The notes under the pieces were generated by a model. That model did no database searches. It saw only the letters and a list, made by a program, of their open reading frames with translations, and was not told the DNA's origin. The position numbers were made by a program, and so were the translations under genes. Shown here piece by piece: positions 1 through 11,950 of a DNA stretch of 64,000 nucleotides. Location: positions 868,001 through 932,000 of the forward strand of contig JANFAH010000006.1 in NCBI GenBank assembly GCA_024663395.1. Reading direction: 5' to 3'. This stretch comes from Pisolithus tinctorius. Lineage: Eukaryota > Basidiomycota > Agaricomycetes > Boletales > Pisolithaceae. Within the stretch, counting starts at the first letter, position 1, and each line of letters begins with the position of its first letter.

Positions 1-137
1 TGTCAACTACAAGTCGCCTTCAACAAACACCAGCCTCTCTGGATGTGGAGATGTGGCTGTGCTAGTAGTACCACAGGGGATCAATCGATCACTGCAACTC
101 TTGTAGGCAACTCACAGACAGTTGCACTACACTCAAC

Positions 138-3100
138 ATGGGACACCTTATCACACTGGCAACGTACGTATATCTTTGTAAAAGCACATACTCGACTGAT
201 TTCTTGTCAGATGGTAGGCGTTTGATTTGTGAGAATGACACAACGGTCGACTCACAATTCCGCGCAGTTCCCTGAACCAGTGGGCTTTGGATTTTCAGGT
301 GAGGAGAACCCTTCCCAAGCGTAACCTGTGATATCTACCTATTGTAATCCATAGGGAAACTACGAACGTATTATCGAAAGTATTGCAATAGCGAAGCAGC
401 GGGGAGCGGCGATGAGAGTGGGTCCCGAACTAGAGATCCCGTATGTTTACCCTTGGTCTGTTTGGCGCTTCTCTGAATCGAGTCACCGCAGCGGGTATGG
501 ATGCTACGATCATTTCCTTGAGGGTTCGTCTACGAATTACCCGATGTAGCCTCACGCTAGATGACACTCCACACAGGTGACACTGTCCTACACTCCTGGG
601 AAGTTCTCGCCAAAATTCTTGCGGGTGAAGACACAATGAATATCCTTTGTGATCTCGGAATGTAGGCAATATCGATGATTCATAGTCGGCGGCGCATCAT
701 TGTCTCCTCCATCAGGCCGGTCGTACACAAGAACGTAATCTACAACTGTCGCATTATCGTCCACAACAAGCAAATCCTCCTCATCCGTCCTAAGATGTGG
801 CTTGCTAACGATGGTAACTACCGCGAGATGAGGTACTTCACCCCTTGGATGAAGCATCGCCAGTGGGAGGATCATTTTCTACCGCGGATCGTTCAAGCTG
901 TCACAAAGCAGGTGCGTTTTCCGTGTATCCAGGCTACCGTTTTCTTGTACGATGCCTTGCAACTTTGTATTTATGGCGCTGGATAGACGAAGGTTCCTTT
1001 TGGAGACTGCGTGATTAGCACAGTCGATACGTGCATAGGTGTAGAACTCTGCGAAGAGCTATTCACACCGTCTAGGTTCGTTCTTTACCTCCTGTTTGAT
1101 CGTCCTAACTAGCCAGTCTATAGCCCACATATCTTGATGGGGCTTGATGGCGTTGAGATCTTTACCAATTCCAGCGGAAGTCACCACGAGCTGCGCAAGC
1201 TGTATACTCGTGTCGAACTTATCAAAGAGGCTACTTTGAAGGTACGGCGTACCTTTCAAACCCCATTGAAAAGCTTCAAAAACTAACTGGGTTCGTCACG
1301 GATGCTCGATATAGCTCGGTGGTGTGTACCTCTATGCCAATCAGCAAGGATGTGACGGGGACAGACTGTATTATGACGGATGTGCAATGATTGCAATGAA
1401 CGGTCATATCGTCGCGCAGGGATCCCAGTTTTCCTTGAATGATGTCGAGGTCGTCACAGCCACTATTGACATAGAGGATGTGCGTTCTCACAGAACGTCA
1501 CGAAGCAGAGCACTACAAGCTGCCACCACGGAAGGATACCACCGGATCGAAGTCCCGTTTGCTTTATCTGGAGGTAAATTCGGCGAACTAGGTGGTGAAC
1601 GAACACCTGGTTTGAGGCTGGGTCTTCATGATGCGAGATTCCACAAACCTGAGGAAGAGATCGCGTCAGTTCTTCACACTACCTTGTTTCGCGCTTGAAA
1701 TTTAGCGAAATGGCAGACTTGGACCGGCTTGTTGGCTGTGGGACTACCTCCGTCGCTCCCGAACTCAGGGGTATTTTGTCCCACTGAGCGGAGGCGTTGA
1801 CAGCTGCGCAACGGCGGTCATAGTGTATTCTATGTGCCGTCTAGTCGCTGACGCCGCTCGCAGAGCAGGTATGGGTTCGAGCTCTTCCCCGCTCTAGTGG
1901 TAACACCGTTGGCCCGTAGAGAAACAAGTCATTGCAGATGCTAGACGCATAGTCGGAGAGCCCGAGGACTCTGGCTACATACCATCAGATCCTCAGGAAT
2001 TCTGCGGCCGGATTTTCCACACATGCTACATGGGAACGGAGAACTCGAGCGCAGAGACGAGGAAAAGAGCCAAAGACCTCGCACTTGCGATTGGCAGGTA
2101 AGCGACTTGGATCGCGTAACCCACTAGCCAATAACCGAAGCTTTAGTTATCACGTCGACCTCAATATGGATTCTGTCGTTACCTCTGTCGTGGACCTGTT
2201 TGCATTTGTTACCGGTGCGAAACCACGCTTCAAGGCCCATGGGGGCACGGGAGCTGAGAACTTGGCTCTGCAGAACATTCAGGTAAGTGTCTGGTGCTAC
2301 CGACTCGCGTACTGCACTGCATGAAGGTTTCAGGCTAGACTCCGTATGGTGATATCGTATCTGTTTGCTCAGCTTCTGCCCTGGGTTCGAGGAGGGCAGG
2401 GGGGCCTACTTGTTCTTGGGAGCGCAAATGTCGACGAGAGGTTAGTTTTCTGTTCACTAAGATGTCATGCTCTTATGAAGTCGGATTTCAGTCTCCGCGG
2501 TTATTTGACTAAATACGACTGCTCTTCTGGTGCGTGAGCTCGCACTGTCTATGCCCGATTTCAGTTTCGATGAATTGCTTGTTTCCAGCTGACATCAACC
2601 CAATCGGTGGGATCAGTAAGACCGACTTGAAGAAGTTCATAGCTTACGCCGAGGATGCCTTTGATTTGCCTATCCTAAGAAGGTAAACGAAGCTTCTTCC
2701 CATGATTAACGTTGACAAGCTTCGCATTACAGCTTCCTCGATGCGATTCCAACGGCAGAGTTGGAGCCAATATCGGAAACATACGTTCAAGCAGATGAAG
2801 TGAGTGGTAATTGTAGTACAGTTTTCAACGGGACCGTCTAATGGGGTGTGATCGTAGGTCGATATGGGGATGACGTATGATGAGCTTTCCGTATTCGGCC
2901 GGCTTCGCAAAGTAGAGAAGTGCGGTCCCTACAGTATGTTTACCAAACTGGTACACGAATGGGGCGCGATCCTATCCCCAGTTGAGGTTGGTGAACCTGC
3001 CTTGAAAGCTGAGTGGATACGTTTTATGGGCAATCACTTGTTTAGATTGCGGGCAAAGTGAAGCACTTCTTCTTTGAGCATGCTCGGAACAGGCACAAAA

Positions 3101-3394
3101 TGACCACTTTGACCCCGGCGTATCATGCAGTAAGTGGAACAGCCAACAAAAGATGACGTTCTTGGTGGATCCTCGTTTATTTCTAAATTTTAGGAATCGT
3201 ACAGTCCTGACGACAACCGTAAGAGCATTGTCGCTAGTCCTTTGTTTATGACCATTCACATGGTTTCAGGGTTTGACCTTCGCCCATTCCTTTACCAATC
3301 AAGGTTTCCTTGGCAATTTAGGAAGATAGACCAAGTTGCTGTGGCATTGCCTGATAGATCAAATCTTGGTCCGGAGAAAGCCAAGACGGATTGA
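138..3394 (+). CDS. QNS1: Glutamine-dependent NAD+ synthetase
   Basis: This enzyme amidates nicotinic acid adenine dinucleotide to NAD+, using ATP and ammonia taken from glutamine. The gene has more than a dozen short exons. I start at 138 (MGHLITLAT), whose exon ends at GT after about 26 bases. The N-terminal nitrilase-type glutaminase half shows the expected Glu (PELEIPGYGC, split by an intron at about 440-499), Lys (LLIRPKMW, near 780) and Cys (GVELCEELF, near 1045). The synthetase half shows the pyrophosphate loop PLSGGVDSC (near 1785), [12 protein letters not shown] (near 2020), GSANVDE (near 2425) and [10 protein letters not shown] (near 2600). The C-terminal tail reads [11 protein letters not shown] and stops at 3392-3394. 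Apparent stops between these motifs all fall inside plausible GT-AG introns, so I read the gene as intact. Family identity is firm; exact exon borders are inferred. Confidence 0.93.
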
Positions 3395-5312
3395 TGTACC
3401 GCTGAAACGTCGGGGGCTTATACCAGAATAAATGACATGCCATAGAAGATAGAATGGGTATGTAAGGAGTACTATAATGGTACTTAGTGGACGAAGGCAT
3501 GAAAGGATACCGGTCCCTCAGCAGATCGCTACTTCCTGATCAGCGTGATCGCTTTCATTCTCCAGAAATCCCGTCTCTTACGTTGCCTTTGCGAAGGCGA
3601 ATTCACCAGTCGTGCACATCTTTGTCGGCAGGCGCAAAGGCTGACCCGCCACCTCGCTAAACTTTCCCAGTATTATAACGGCGTTAATGACCTGATATAC
3701 CATGCAAGGCGTTACTTTCAACGTGGCATTCAGTTCATTATCGTTGGGTCGAGAGTGCCAGTGAGGTGCGCCTCAACTAACTGCAGGGCCATTTTATCGA
3801 CAGTACTCTTCCCAGCCTGCTGACGAGCACGCGCATACGAGCAACCAGGGAGAGCCCAGGCTGCGACTTGTCAGCCACATGCATCGCGCCATAAGTCTCA
3901 CCGGATGCTTCGATCCACAGAGTGCAGCACAGGCAACTCCGTTTGCTATATCCAATAGGCTGTCATTCCCAACGACTGGAACGAATGAGCGAGTTGCTGA
4001 GATGAAGCACGATGTGAATTTCCGCATGAAGCCGGGTTTAGAGGATATGGTTATCACGCCACGCCTTCTCTAAGTCCGGGAACCTCTTGCGCAGCACGGC
4101 TACAATTCCCTTCAAGATGGGATTTCCAAGGCCACGTGCTATGGCCCCCCAAGTAGTCATCGCCAAGTACAATGGCAGTCTCGAGAGCTCCTGTGATAGG
4201 GTGGGTTGGATATTCCCTGGCCAGGGGAGAGGGACTAGGCTGGAGCCTACAGAGCCATGGAAGGCAATGGGTCGTCAGTTTTTGGCTTTACGGGGCTGGA
4301 TATAAGTGTGCCTCATTCGAGTAGTACATGTACGAAATGCCAAGTGGCACTTCTAACGAACAGACCTCCGTCCTCCCAAAGTTGGCGAGCCTCTTTTACA
4401 AATTATGCTGGGTCCAGGCACCCGTACAAGGCATCACGATCAACTCACAGCTAGGGTCGGAGGGTCAGGTACGTTAGTGAAGTGATTTGTGTCGTCAATC
4501 TTTTCCAAGGTCGGTGACTCTACCTCCTTACCCTTCGTGTTTGGTCCTGGTAGATTAAATGACACCGGTCTACCGAGGTGTCTTGTTGAGGTTGTGGGCA
4601 TTCCAGCACAGGAAAATCCGCCAGGATTATCGATGGACTCAACGCAGCGTCTTTTTGAACCTGGTTCTGTCGAGGGTATTTGGCAGGTGCCTGACGCAGG
4701 TGTTTAACATCGCCGTCGGTAATCGTGACGTTCCCATTTTATTACAATGGACTGGTGATCGAGCTGGTGGTTATCATTCATACGAGGATTTCTATATGCC
4801 GAGCTGTTATGGGCTTTGGTAACGAGGATCGGGAGAATACATACATGAAACCTACTGGTGGTGTTCTCACTGTTCGCTCAGAAGCCCATTCATATAGCCA
4901 CCACAAGAACCGTCGACCCAGTACGACCGCCAACGATAGAAAACTTGTACATTGCACAGTGAGGTACTTAGATTGAATCCTATAAGCTAGAGTAGGAGGT
5001 ATGATCAAGGGACTTAAGAGCCAAGATGAATATAATTAGCTGAGATTACGGTTGCTATCGCTATGCAGGCCTGTCTGGATCATTTCTGCCTGATCGAAGG
5101 CTGGCAACGGTGTCGAATCTCTGCGTCCCCTCGATCCTGGCGAGCGGAGATGATGGTGTGATGCTTTGCTCGACGGCATTCCCATTATGCTGCGACAAAT
5201 TTCTCCTCACCGCCGTTGTATGATTGTACAGCAAAATTGGTCGGGAAGCAAGAGCGACGGAATCACTAAGTTCGTAGAAATCGCGAAAGTGCACTTTGAA
5301 CCGTAATCTTCT
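3395..5312. other. Intergenic stretch, no recognised gene
   Basis: This 1.9 kb lies between the NAD+ synthetase stop and the 3' end of SEC6. Several open stretches on the plus strand look weakly coding, at 3545-3823, 3879-4073, 4087-4305 and 4489-4707. I could not join them into one protein with consistent splice sites, and I recognise none of them. They may be a decayed gene or a fast-evolving orphan. The 3' UTRs of both neighbours must also lie here. Confidence 0.5.
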
Positions 5313-7665
5313 TCATAATCGTCGGCTGGGGCGCTGGATAATATTGACATGATCAAAAATGTGCCGGATGAACGACAGCAAGTACGCACGATCAGTCAAT
5401 CCTTCGTCTTTAACTTTGCGTTTGATACTGTCCATGACTTCGCTAACCCCAGAGCGGTCAAGGTCTCCCCGGGCCTTCATAAGTCCTTCGACAAAGGGAA
5501 TACATGGCCCATGGACCTTTGCAAACGACCAATAGGAGAGGAATGCCATGCTCTTGGAGGCTTCCAGCATAGCAAGGATCATCTCGACAACTTCGAAGTA
5601 TCCTTCTAGTTCCTTATCCGGCTTGTAGTCGCCAAAGAAGGCAAATACGACGCTTATATCCTCCTTTATACGCTCCGTAGCATCGGGCATGCGCAGCTTT
5701 GAACAGTTTGCCAGAGCAGTAAGATATGTCACTAGAAAGGCATCGATGAGATACTCGACGAGGAGTTCAAAAAGAGCGGGTTTGATAAATGGCTGGTCAG
5801 ACATGTAGTCCTTCATCGTAACGACGATTTGTTCTATAGCGCCATCATACCAGGATGGCTGGAAGAGTTGTTTCGTCGCTGGTTTGAGGTCATTGAAAAT
5901 GATGTCGATGAAAGTCTGGGTGCACTTCTTCGCGACGTCAAGATTCCCATCCATGGCGTCGTTGAGCTTGTCATTGATAGGAACTCGATATTTTTCGGAG
6001 ACCAGTGGCTCTAGTCTCCCTAGAAGAGCCTCGGTGTTGTCAGCGGATTTGACTTGGTCGTTCGCAAGCGCCAAGCAGTACTCTGCGAGACCCCCTATAA
6101 CTTCTTCCGGCTTCTCCACTTGCTTTTTGAATTCCGAGTCAACAACTTTGCTCCATTGGTCTTGTATGCCACGCATAACACGATTAACTTCCTCAACGAC
6201 TCGAGCAAGGATTGCACCCTGGCCGCTCTCGGTTGCCGCGTCGACCTGCTGATTGACCATCTGGAAAAGTATGACGGCGCCTTGCATGCCGTATAGGCCG
6301 TCGCTATCTACTTCCGGCGGGTTAGCTCGCGTTGTGAACTCTTGAATTTCCGTTTTCATCAGGTTAGCAGACCACTCGTCTAACTTCTTCACAATGAGCT
6401 TGAGGTAGTCCTCGATCAAGTCCTGCTCCTCGCCTTTGAGTAACGGTGGATCTATCAGCTCGGGTGGGACGCTCAGCTCCTTCATGCTCTTCTTGTATTC
6501 CTTGAGCCAAGCGTGGAGGTGAAGAAGGATGCTAGCCTCCGGTTCTGAGGCGACGAGACGCTTAAATACTGCATCCAGATTCTTATGGTACTCCCGGATG
6601 TAAAACGCGTAGATATCATAACCGGGAGGAAAGCACGGGACGACGTCGCTCTCGATGCGAATGAGGTCCTGGTATATCCATCCGAGGCTGTCCAGAAATG
6701 CATTTGGATCGCGTTCATTACTTTCGAAGGCATCGTCGAAGTTAGATCTGATGGATTCCGAGATGGCTCTCATGATCTTGGAGCGGTAGTGTTTCAAGAC
6801 ACGCGCATTGGCCTGCATGGATTTGAACTTCGACGCTGCGTCCATCTTAGCAGCCTTTTTGACTAGGCGGATAGCTATGGCCTAGGCATGCAATGTAGGG
6901 TAACAAATTAGGGAGAGGAGCGTGCACACCTTCTCGTCTTCTCTTCCTTCGAGTTCTGCGATTTTGATAAGCTTGACGACTACCTCGGGGAAACCTGCGC
7001 GAACGAGGGGAAGGATATTGCGTGCGAGCTCGAGTACATAGAACTCAAAATCTTCTATAAGCTTCGAGAGACGCTCGAATATGCGAATTAGTTTTTGACG
7101 AGATGCCACAGAAGCTTGTTTCGCTTGATGCATGGTCTGGTTTCGGAACGCCTCAAGACGGTTGATTTGAAAGTGCATAGGGAGCAAGTTCGGAGCGGGA
7201 CCAATGAGGTTTTCGCTGTCAGCTGCGAGTATCTCCTCAAGCACGTCAAGCTTGGAATTCATCTCGAGAAGATTATTGACCATCTCCTCAGTTTGTTCAA
7301 AATTCCGATGAACGATGGAAACCTATTAAGAGCTCGGTATGCAATGACATTCGAAAAGCCTGCGATATGCTTACCCTGCTGATCTGGTCGAACGTTGCTA
7401 CTTCGTTCTGTGGGTCCGTACAGAGCCTGTCGACTGTCTGCATTTCCTCCTTGATAGCCTGGACGTTATTCCGAGTGCTGAGCAGCTTTTTGAGACCTTC
7501 GCGAGTAGCATCAAGTTGTTCCTTGACACCACTCTTCAATCTAGCATCGATAGAAGCTTTCTCCTTTTCCAGCTTCTTGCGATATGCAACTACCTTGGCA
7601 AGATCGTCCGGCGATTGGAGATATTCGCCGATCGCCTGCGCCGCTGATATATGAGGCGTAGCCAT
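5313..7665 (-). CDS. SEC6: Exocyst complex component Sec6
   Basis: Sec6 is one of the eight subunits of the exocyst, which tethers secretory vesicles to the plasma membrane at growth sites and septa. Three exons fit cleanly: 7665-7375, 7322-6930 and 6881-5313, all phase 0. They give 750 codons plus TGA, the usual Sec6 length. The first exon (MATPHISAAQAIGEYL) and second exon are helical and coiled-coil rich, as in the N-terminal part of exocyst rod subunits. The third carries the long helical C-terminal region, with segments such as NLDAVFKRL and PALFELLVEYLIDAFL. The introns are 52 and 48 bases with GT-AG ends on the minus strand. The gene shares a 144-bp spacer with COQ6, which runs the other way. 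Confidence 0.93.
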
Positions 7666-7809
7666 GGCTGTCGCTGATACCCAATGGGCCTGGCTTGGTC
7701 CCAGCTAGTACTTGTCTGAAGTGAACCGGTTCTCGGTTAGTTGCTTAGCTAAGCTGGCTCGAGCTAATACCAACATACTTCGGCGCTACTACAAGTCTAT
7801 CCCGCCGCA
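7666..7809. promoter_or_regulatory. Divergent promoter of SEC6 and COQ6
   Basis: Only 144 bases separate the two start codons, so both promoters and both 5' UTRs must fit here. I see no clear TATA box. An ATG at 7712 lies upstream of the COQ6 start in another reading frame and overlaps it, so it could act as an upstream ORF if transcription starts before it. Confidence 0.6.
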
Positions 7810-9769
7810 ATGGCCTTTGGCGCTATTCGCAGGTCAGTATCGACACGAGTATTGTCATACAGGCAGCAGTCATGCGGCAGGGCATTTTCTTCTAAGGCCA
7901 TCCAGGACTTCGACGTAGTTATTGTTGGCGGCGGACCAGTCGGTTTGGCATTAGCGAGCGGGTTGGGTGCGTAAGGCCTTGCACGTTTCCACTCGTGAGC
8001 AAAACTGACGTGTATATCAGGATCTTACAGACTTGTACGCGAGTCTCTCAAGGTTGCTCTCGTGGAGGCTGGAGATCTGTCCAAGACGCGCGACTGGGCA
8101 CTTCCTCCAGATTCGTATTCAAACCGTGTTAGCTCAATCACGAACTCGTCCCGAGCTTTCTTGGAGGGTCAGGAAAGCTGCTTTTCTTAACGACGATCTC
8201 TTACTCATACTGCCACAGACATTGGAGTCTGGGAACATGTTGATCAATCTCGTACATGTCCCGTACAGGAGATGCAGGTACTGCATGGACTTTGTAGGCG
8301 CGAATCTGACTTGACGAAGCAGTGTAGGTTTGGGATGGTCTCTCGGACGCACGAATCACATTCGACGCGGCGGATTTGCCTGCTTCCAATGCTGCGGAAT
8401 CGAGTGAGATGGCTCGGCTCACCGAAAATCTGAATCTCCAACGCGCCCTACTTCGGCATCTCGGGAGTATCGGGGGTACTGAGCTTTTGCAGAAGACAAG
8501 AGTCGAGTCCATCCAACGGGAGGACAGAGACGGCGGTCATGGGTGGCCTCTTGTTTACCTGTCCGACGGAACCATCCTTAGGGCTAGATTACTTGTGAGT
8601 TATCCCCGTCGTCTCCAACGACGCATGTTAGACTCGTTTGGTTAAGGTAGGTGCCGACGGATTCAACTCACCCGTCCGTGCTTATACCGGCATTCCTTCG
8701 TATGGGTGGTCGTATGATGTCCGGGCCATCGTTGCTACCCTCTATCATCCCCCCCGCGGCGCATTCCAAGGGCCCAACCGTACCGCGTATCAGAGGTTCC
8801 TTCCCACAGGACCTATTGCTTTTCTGCCATTGTCTCCCACAGTATCTTCTCTCGTTTGGTCGACAAGACCCGCTCTCGCGGAGGCTCTATGCCATGCGGA
8901 GCCCGCAGCACTAGCTCATATGATTAATGCTGCTTTTCGCTTACCCGAGGTATCTGTTCGGTATCTACATAAACTTATCCTAGATGCCCATAGCACAGGG
9001 GCAAGCATCTCCGGTGAAGATATATGCAGCGAAACTGCATTTAGAGAAAAGTCGCATGGCATACCTGGATACTCTGCATATGCTTCGGTATCATCGATGT
9101 TGTCCGCTGGCGTGCCTCCCAACGATGCTATGGCAGTTCCGCCAATTGTGACGTCAATCCAACCAGGAACGATAGCAAGTTTCCCGCTCAAGTTCAACCA
9201 TGCCGAGTCGTACCTCGGGGAGGGCGTAGGCAGCCGAACGGTGTTGGTTGGTGATGCAGCACATACCATCCATCCCCTAGCAGGACAAGGTCTCAATCTC
9301 GGTCTTGGAGATGTTAGATCACTCGTGCAGTGCATCGTGCAGAGCGTCGTCCGCGGTGGGGACATAGGTATGTGACTCTTTCTTGCACACCAATTCCTGG
9401 TTTACGGTGAGTGTGGTATCAGGATCGTTCACATCACTCCGCCCGTACGCGGCAGAGCGCTACTTTGCCAACCATAAAGTTATGTCAGCAGTGGACAAAC
9501 TTCACAAGCTCTACTCGTCGACCTGGGAGCCGGTTGTATGGGCACGCTCCGTAGGATTGGAAGTAATCAACGAACTCGATTCGGTGAAGGCTGCGCTTAT
9601 GATGGATGCTGGTGCGGGGGATCTGGAACGTTCTCGATGGGACCTTCTTGCAAATGGTATGAAGGGTGTGTCGGACGGGTTGACCACCGCGAAGATGCTA
9701 GGTCAGGGTATCGGAGGGGTGTTCACCATCGGAATCAACGAGATCACGAGAAGACTTGGCCAACACTAA
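7810..9769 (+). CDS. COQ6: Ubiquinone biosynthesis FAD monooxygenase COQ6
   Basis: COQ6 is the mitochondrial flavin-dependent hydroxylase that acts on C5 of the coenzyme Q ring. I choose the start at 7810. Its 23-base exon (MAFGAIR) splices to 7881 in phase and gives MAFGAIRRAFSSKAIQ, an Arg/Ser-rich mitochondrial presequence, followed directly by the dinucleotide-binding motif DFDVVIVGGGPVGLALA. Later landmarks are the FAD/NADH motif LLVGADGFNSPVR (near 8640) and the second FAD motif VGDAAHTIHPLAGQGLNLG (near 9250). The C-terminus is GINEITRRLGQH. At least seven exons read through in frame. The upstream ATG at 7712 runs into a stop after splicing, so it is not the start. It is divergent from SEC6, with no obvious functional link. 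Confidence 0.93.
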
Positions 9770-10204
9770 TCCGATTCATTTTTACACTCATCCAGAGTAC
9801 CCTTCCAAAAACCACGGGAGGGCTCGACATCTTTTCGTGGCTCTTGATGTCCCGTTCCCTACAGGACACAAACAGGATACTACCATCGTTATCTCCTCTG
9901 TTCCTTCTCCTGCTTATCCTGTAGCACACTCAGCGAGCAATGGAGATAAAGGAACAAACTATTTCTTATCAATGACAAGCCCGTGCGCATACTCTGTAGA
10001 TAGATCCGATACAGGTTAAGCGTAATGATGATAAGAACGATATGGACGAATTATTGTCTCACTGACGGTGGGTTTTCTCCTGCAAGACGTATGAACTATA
10101 TAGGTCAACACTCGATTACCGACATCAATCCTACAGCGCGGATGAATCAGGGCAAATACACATTGTGGCCATTACATCAAACTCCAAGTGCTCATGCCTC
10201 GTTC
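9770..10204. other. COQ6 3' flank, no gene seen
   Basis: This stretch follows the COQ6 stop. I found no recognisable coding signal, RNA gene or repeat in it. It probably holds the COQ6 terminator. Confidence 0.5.
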
Positions 10205-11653
10205 TTAACCTCCGTGGCCAGCTGTACCAGCTGTTCGTACCCTTCGTCCCGACAACAGGTCCGCACTCCAAAGTGCTGTTGGAGCAGCATCATTTATGAG
10301 ATCGGGGTCACGAGGGATGGCTGCGGGGTCGAGACCGTCGATCCTAGCATCGTAATGGAATAATGTAAGCCGTACTTCTAACGTGCTGACGAGGTTGAGA
10401 TCACCCCGGCGGCAAAGAATATAGAGGTTCGGGTGTTGGTCGATTCGACGACGAAGATTGCGGTAAAGCCGACTCACGATTGACTGTATGTAGGTTGTCG
10501 AAACAGAAGTACAACCATAAAATCCTCGTCAGGAAGAAAGAAGTGTTGTAGAATTGTGTTCTAAGGACCGTAAAGCCAGGATTCTTGGGTAACATTGTTC
10601 TCGCTACCGGGAATAGCGGCGAACTGTTTCAAGAACCAGCTCGGCCGAGACATGATGGATTGTAGTGCTCCTGCGAATGTAAGATGGAATCCTATGCTTT
10701 CTTTATGGATGATACATACTGCAGGAACGGATGCATGAGCAGCCAGGACAGGAAGATGCATCCGACCCAGACACTGGGTTTGGACGACTCGATCGGGCTG
10801 GTGCATATAGTACGAGTTAAATGGGGCCACTCTAAGTAGTCTAGACATCATAACTACTGGCATGGGGTGACGGTCATATTTAGGCATCACTCACTATACT
10901 TTGCGTCAGTGCCACATATTAACATTCAACAGTGGTATCAGACATCAGTGGATGTGGGAACGGCGAGTCAGGACGGTCGTCGGTGGATCGTCAGCACTCA
11001 CTTTCTTAGTGAAAGAGAGAGCTCCGCGGGCAACTGGTTATTGTGGCTGCCATGACATTCCCACTAATGCAGACCTTGATTGACAACGATGAGGGTAACG
11101 AAAGGGGTGAAATATTGGTGCTAACCTCCAACAACGACATCGGCAATATTTGATGAGGATGAGATGACCACTGGTACATCATACGCCTGTGGTGACCGTG
11201 GCAATTGCCAACGACAATGGACTCGAGGATGATAAAAACGACAGCATTGCTCATGTATCACACCTCTTCCTCAGGAGGGGGCGCCGGGCGGTCAACCGGT
11301 CCCGAGAACCTATGCCCCATCCGATAGTACACCGCCAGGACTGGTACGAGTAAGGCATGCTCATAACTTGGAACAGAATCAGCGCTTACTTCGTCGATCA
11401 GGACAGAGGTCTTGCGAGCAGCCTTGAATGTTGCTTCATCAAATGTGTCGGCTGCTTCATGAGAAGTAGATATGCCACCCTTGCAGTTAAAGTGATCCGG
11501 AGCAGGCATATCATCCCCCCTGCTTCCGATCCACCCCTGAGATTTCTCGAGGTTGCCTGCAGCCGATGCTGGCGTTGGAGTGGTGCCCATTTGGCTGTAA
11601 AATAGGTAGTGAGTGCGTTTTGTAGATAACAACTTGCCTGCTCTGCTGTTCAT
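10205..11653 (-). CDS. Possible multi-exon hypothetical gene
   Basis: I do not recognise this gene. Several minus-strand stretches look coding and could be its exons. One (11653-11258) begins MNSRAGKLLSTKRTHYLF, runs through DEVSADSVPSYEHALLVP and ends PAPPPEEEV. A second near 11250-11010 contains a hydrophobic run, AVVFIILESIVV. A third (10890-10561) contains HLPVLAAHASVPAVCIIHKE and ends ENNVTQESWLYGP. The fourth (10477-10205) is Arg-rich (SRLYRNLRRRIDQ). The composition is protein-like and the gaps have intron length, but I could not verify every junction, nor the start and stop. It could equally be two genes or a partly decayed one. Confidence 0.3.
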
Positions 11654-11950
11654 AACTTCATACTAGGTGGTGATCAATGACTGCGAGCGATCGAACGTAA
11701 TCCACCTGGTTAATGCTTGTTCCCCATCATCCCCAAGCACATCAGCCGTTGTGCCGACTCCTGTTCTTTGCAGCCTCTCTCACCGTCACGGGAAAATTTC
11801 TGGAATACACTGACGTGTTGAGGAAGGAAAGTTTCTTACTGGTTGGGCATGCATGCCAAGAAAGGAATCTCCGAAAAGTGTTTTGTGTGTAAGTCAAGTT
11901 TATGTAAGATATCCGTATACTGTACATCGATCGTAAAAAAAAAAAAACAA

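Noticed and set aside
138..3394. Apparent stops suggesting an NAD+ synthetase pseudogene
   Set aside because: Each interruption coincides with a plausible GT-AG intron, and the rejoined frame keeps all catalytic motifs.
4087..4305. A GWIFPGQG...WKAMGRQF stretch resembling a polyketide synthase acyltransferase motif
   Set aside because: Only one short motif fits, it needs a ten-residue insertion, and neither side shows other acyltransferase or ketosynthase signatures in any frame.
8916..9365. Long open frame on the minus strand
   Set aside because: It lies wholly antisense to COQ6 coding exons and has no family motifs; the plus-strand protein is clear.
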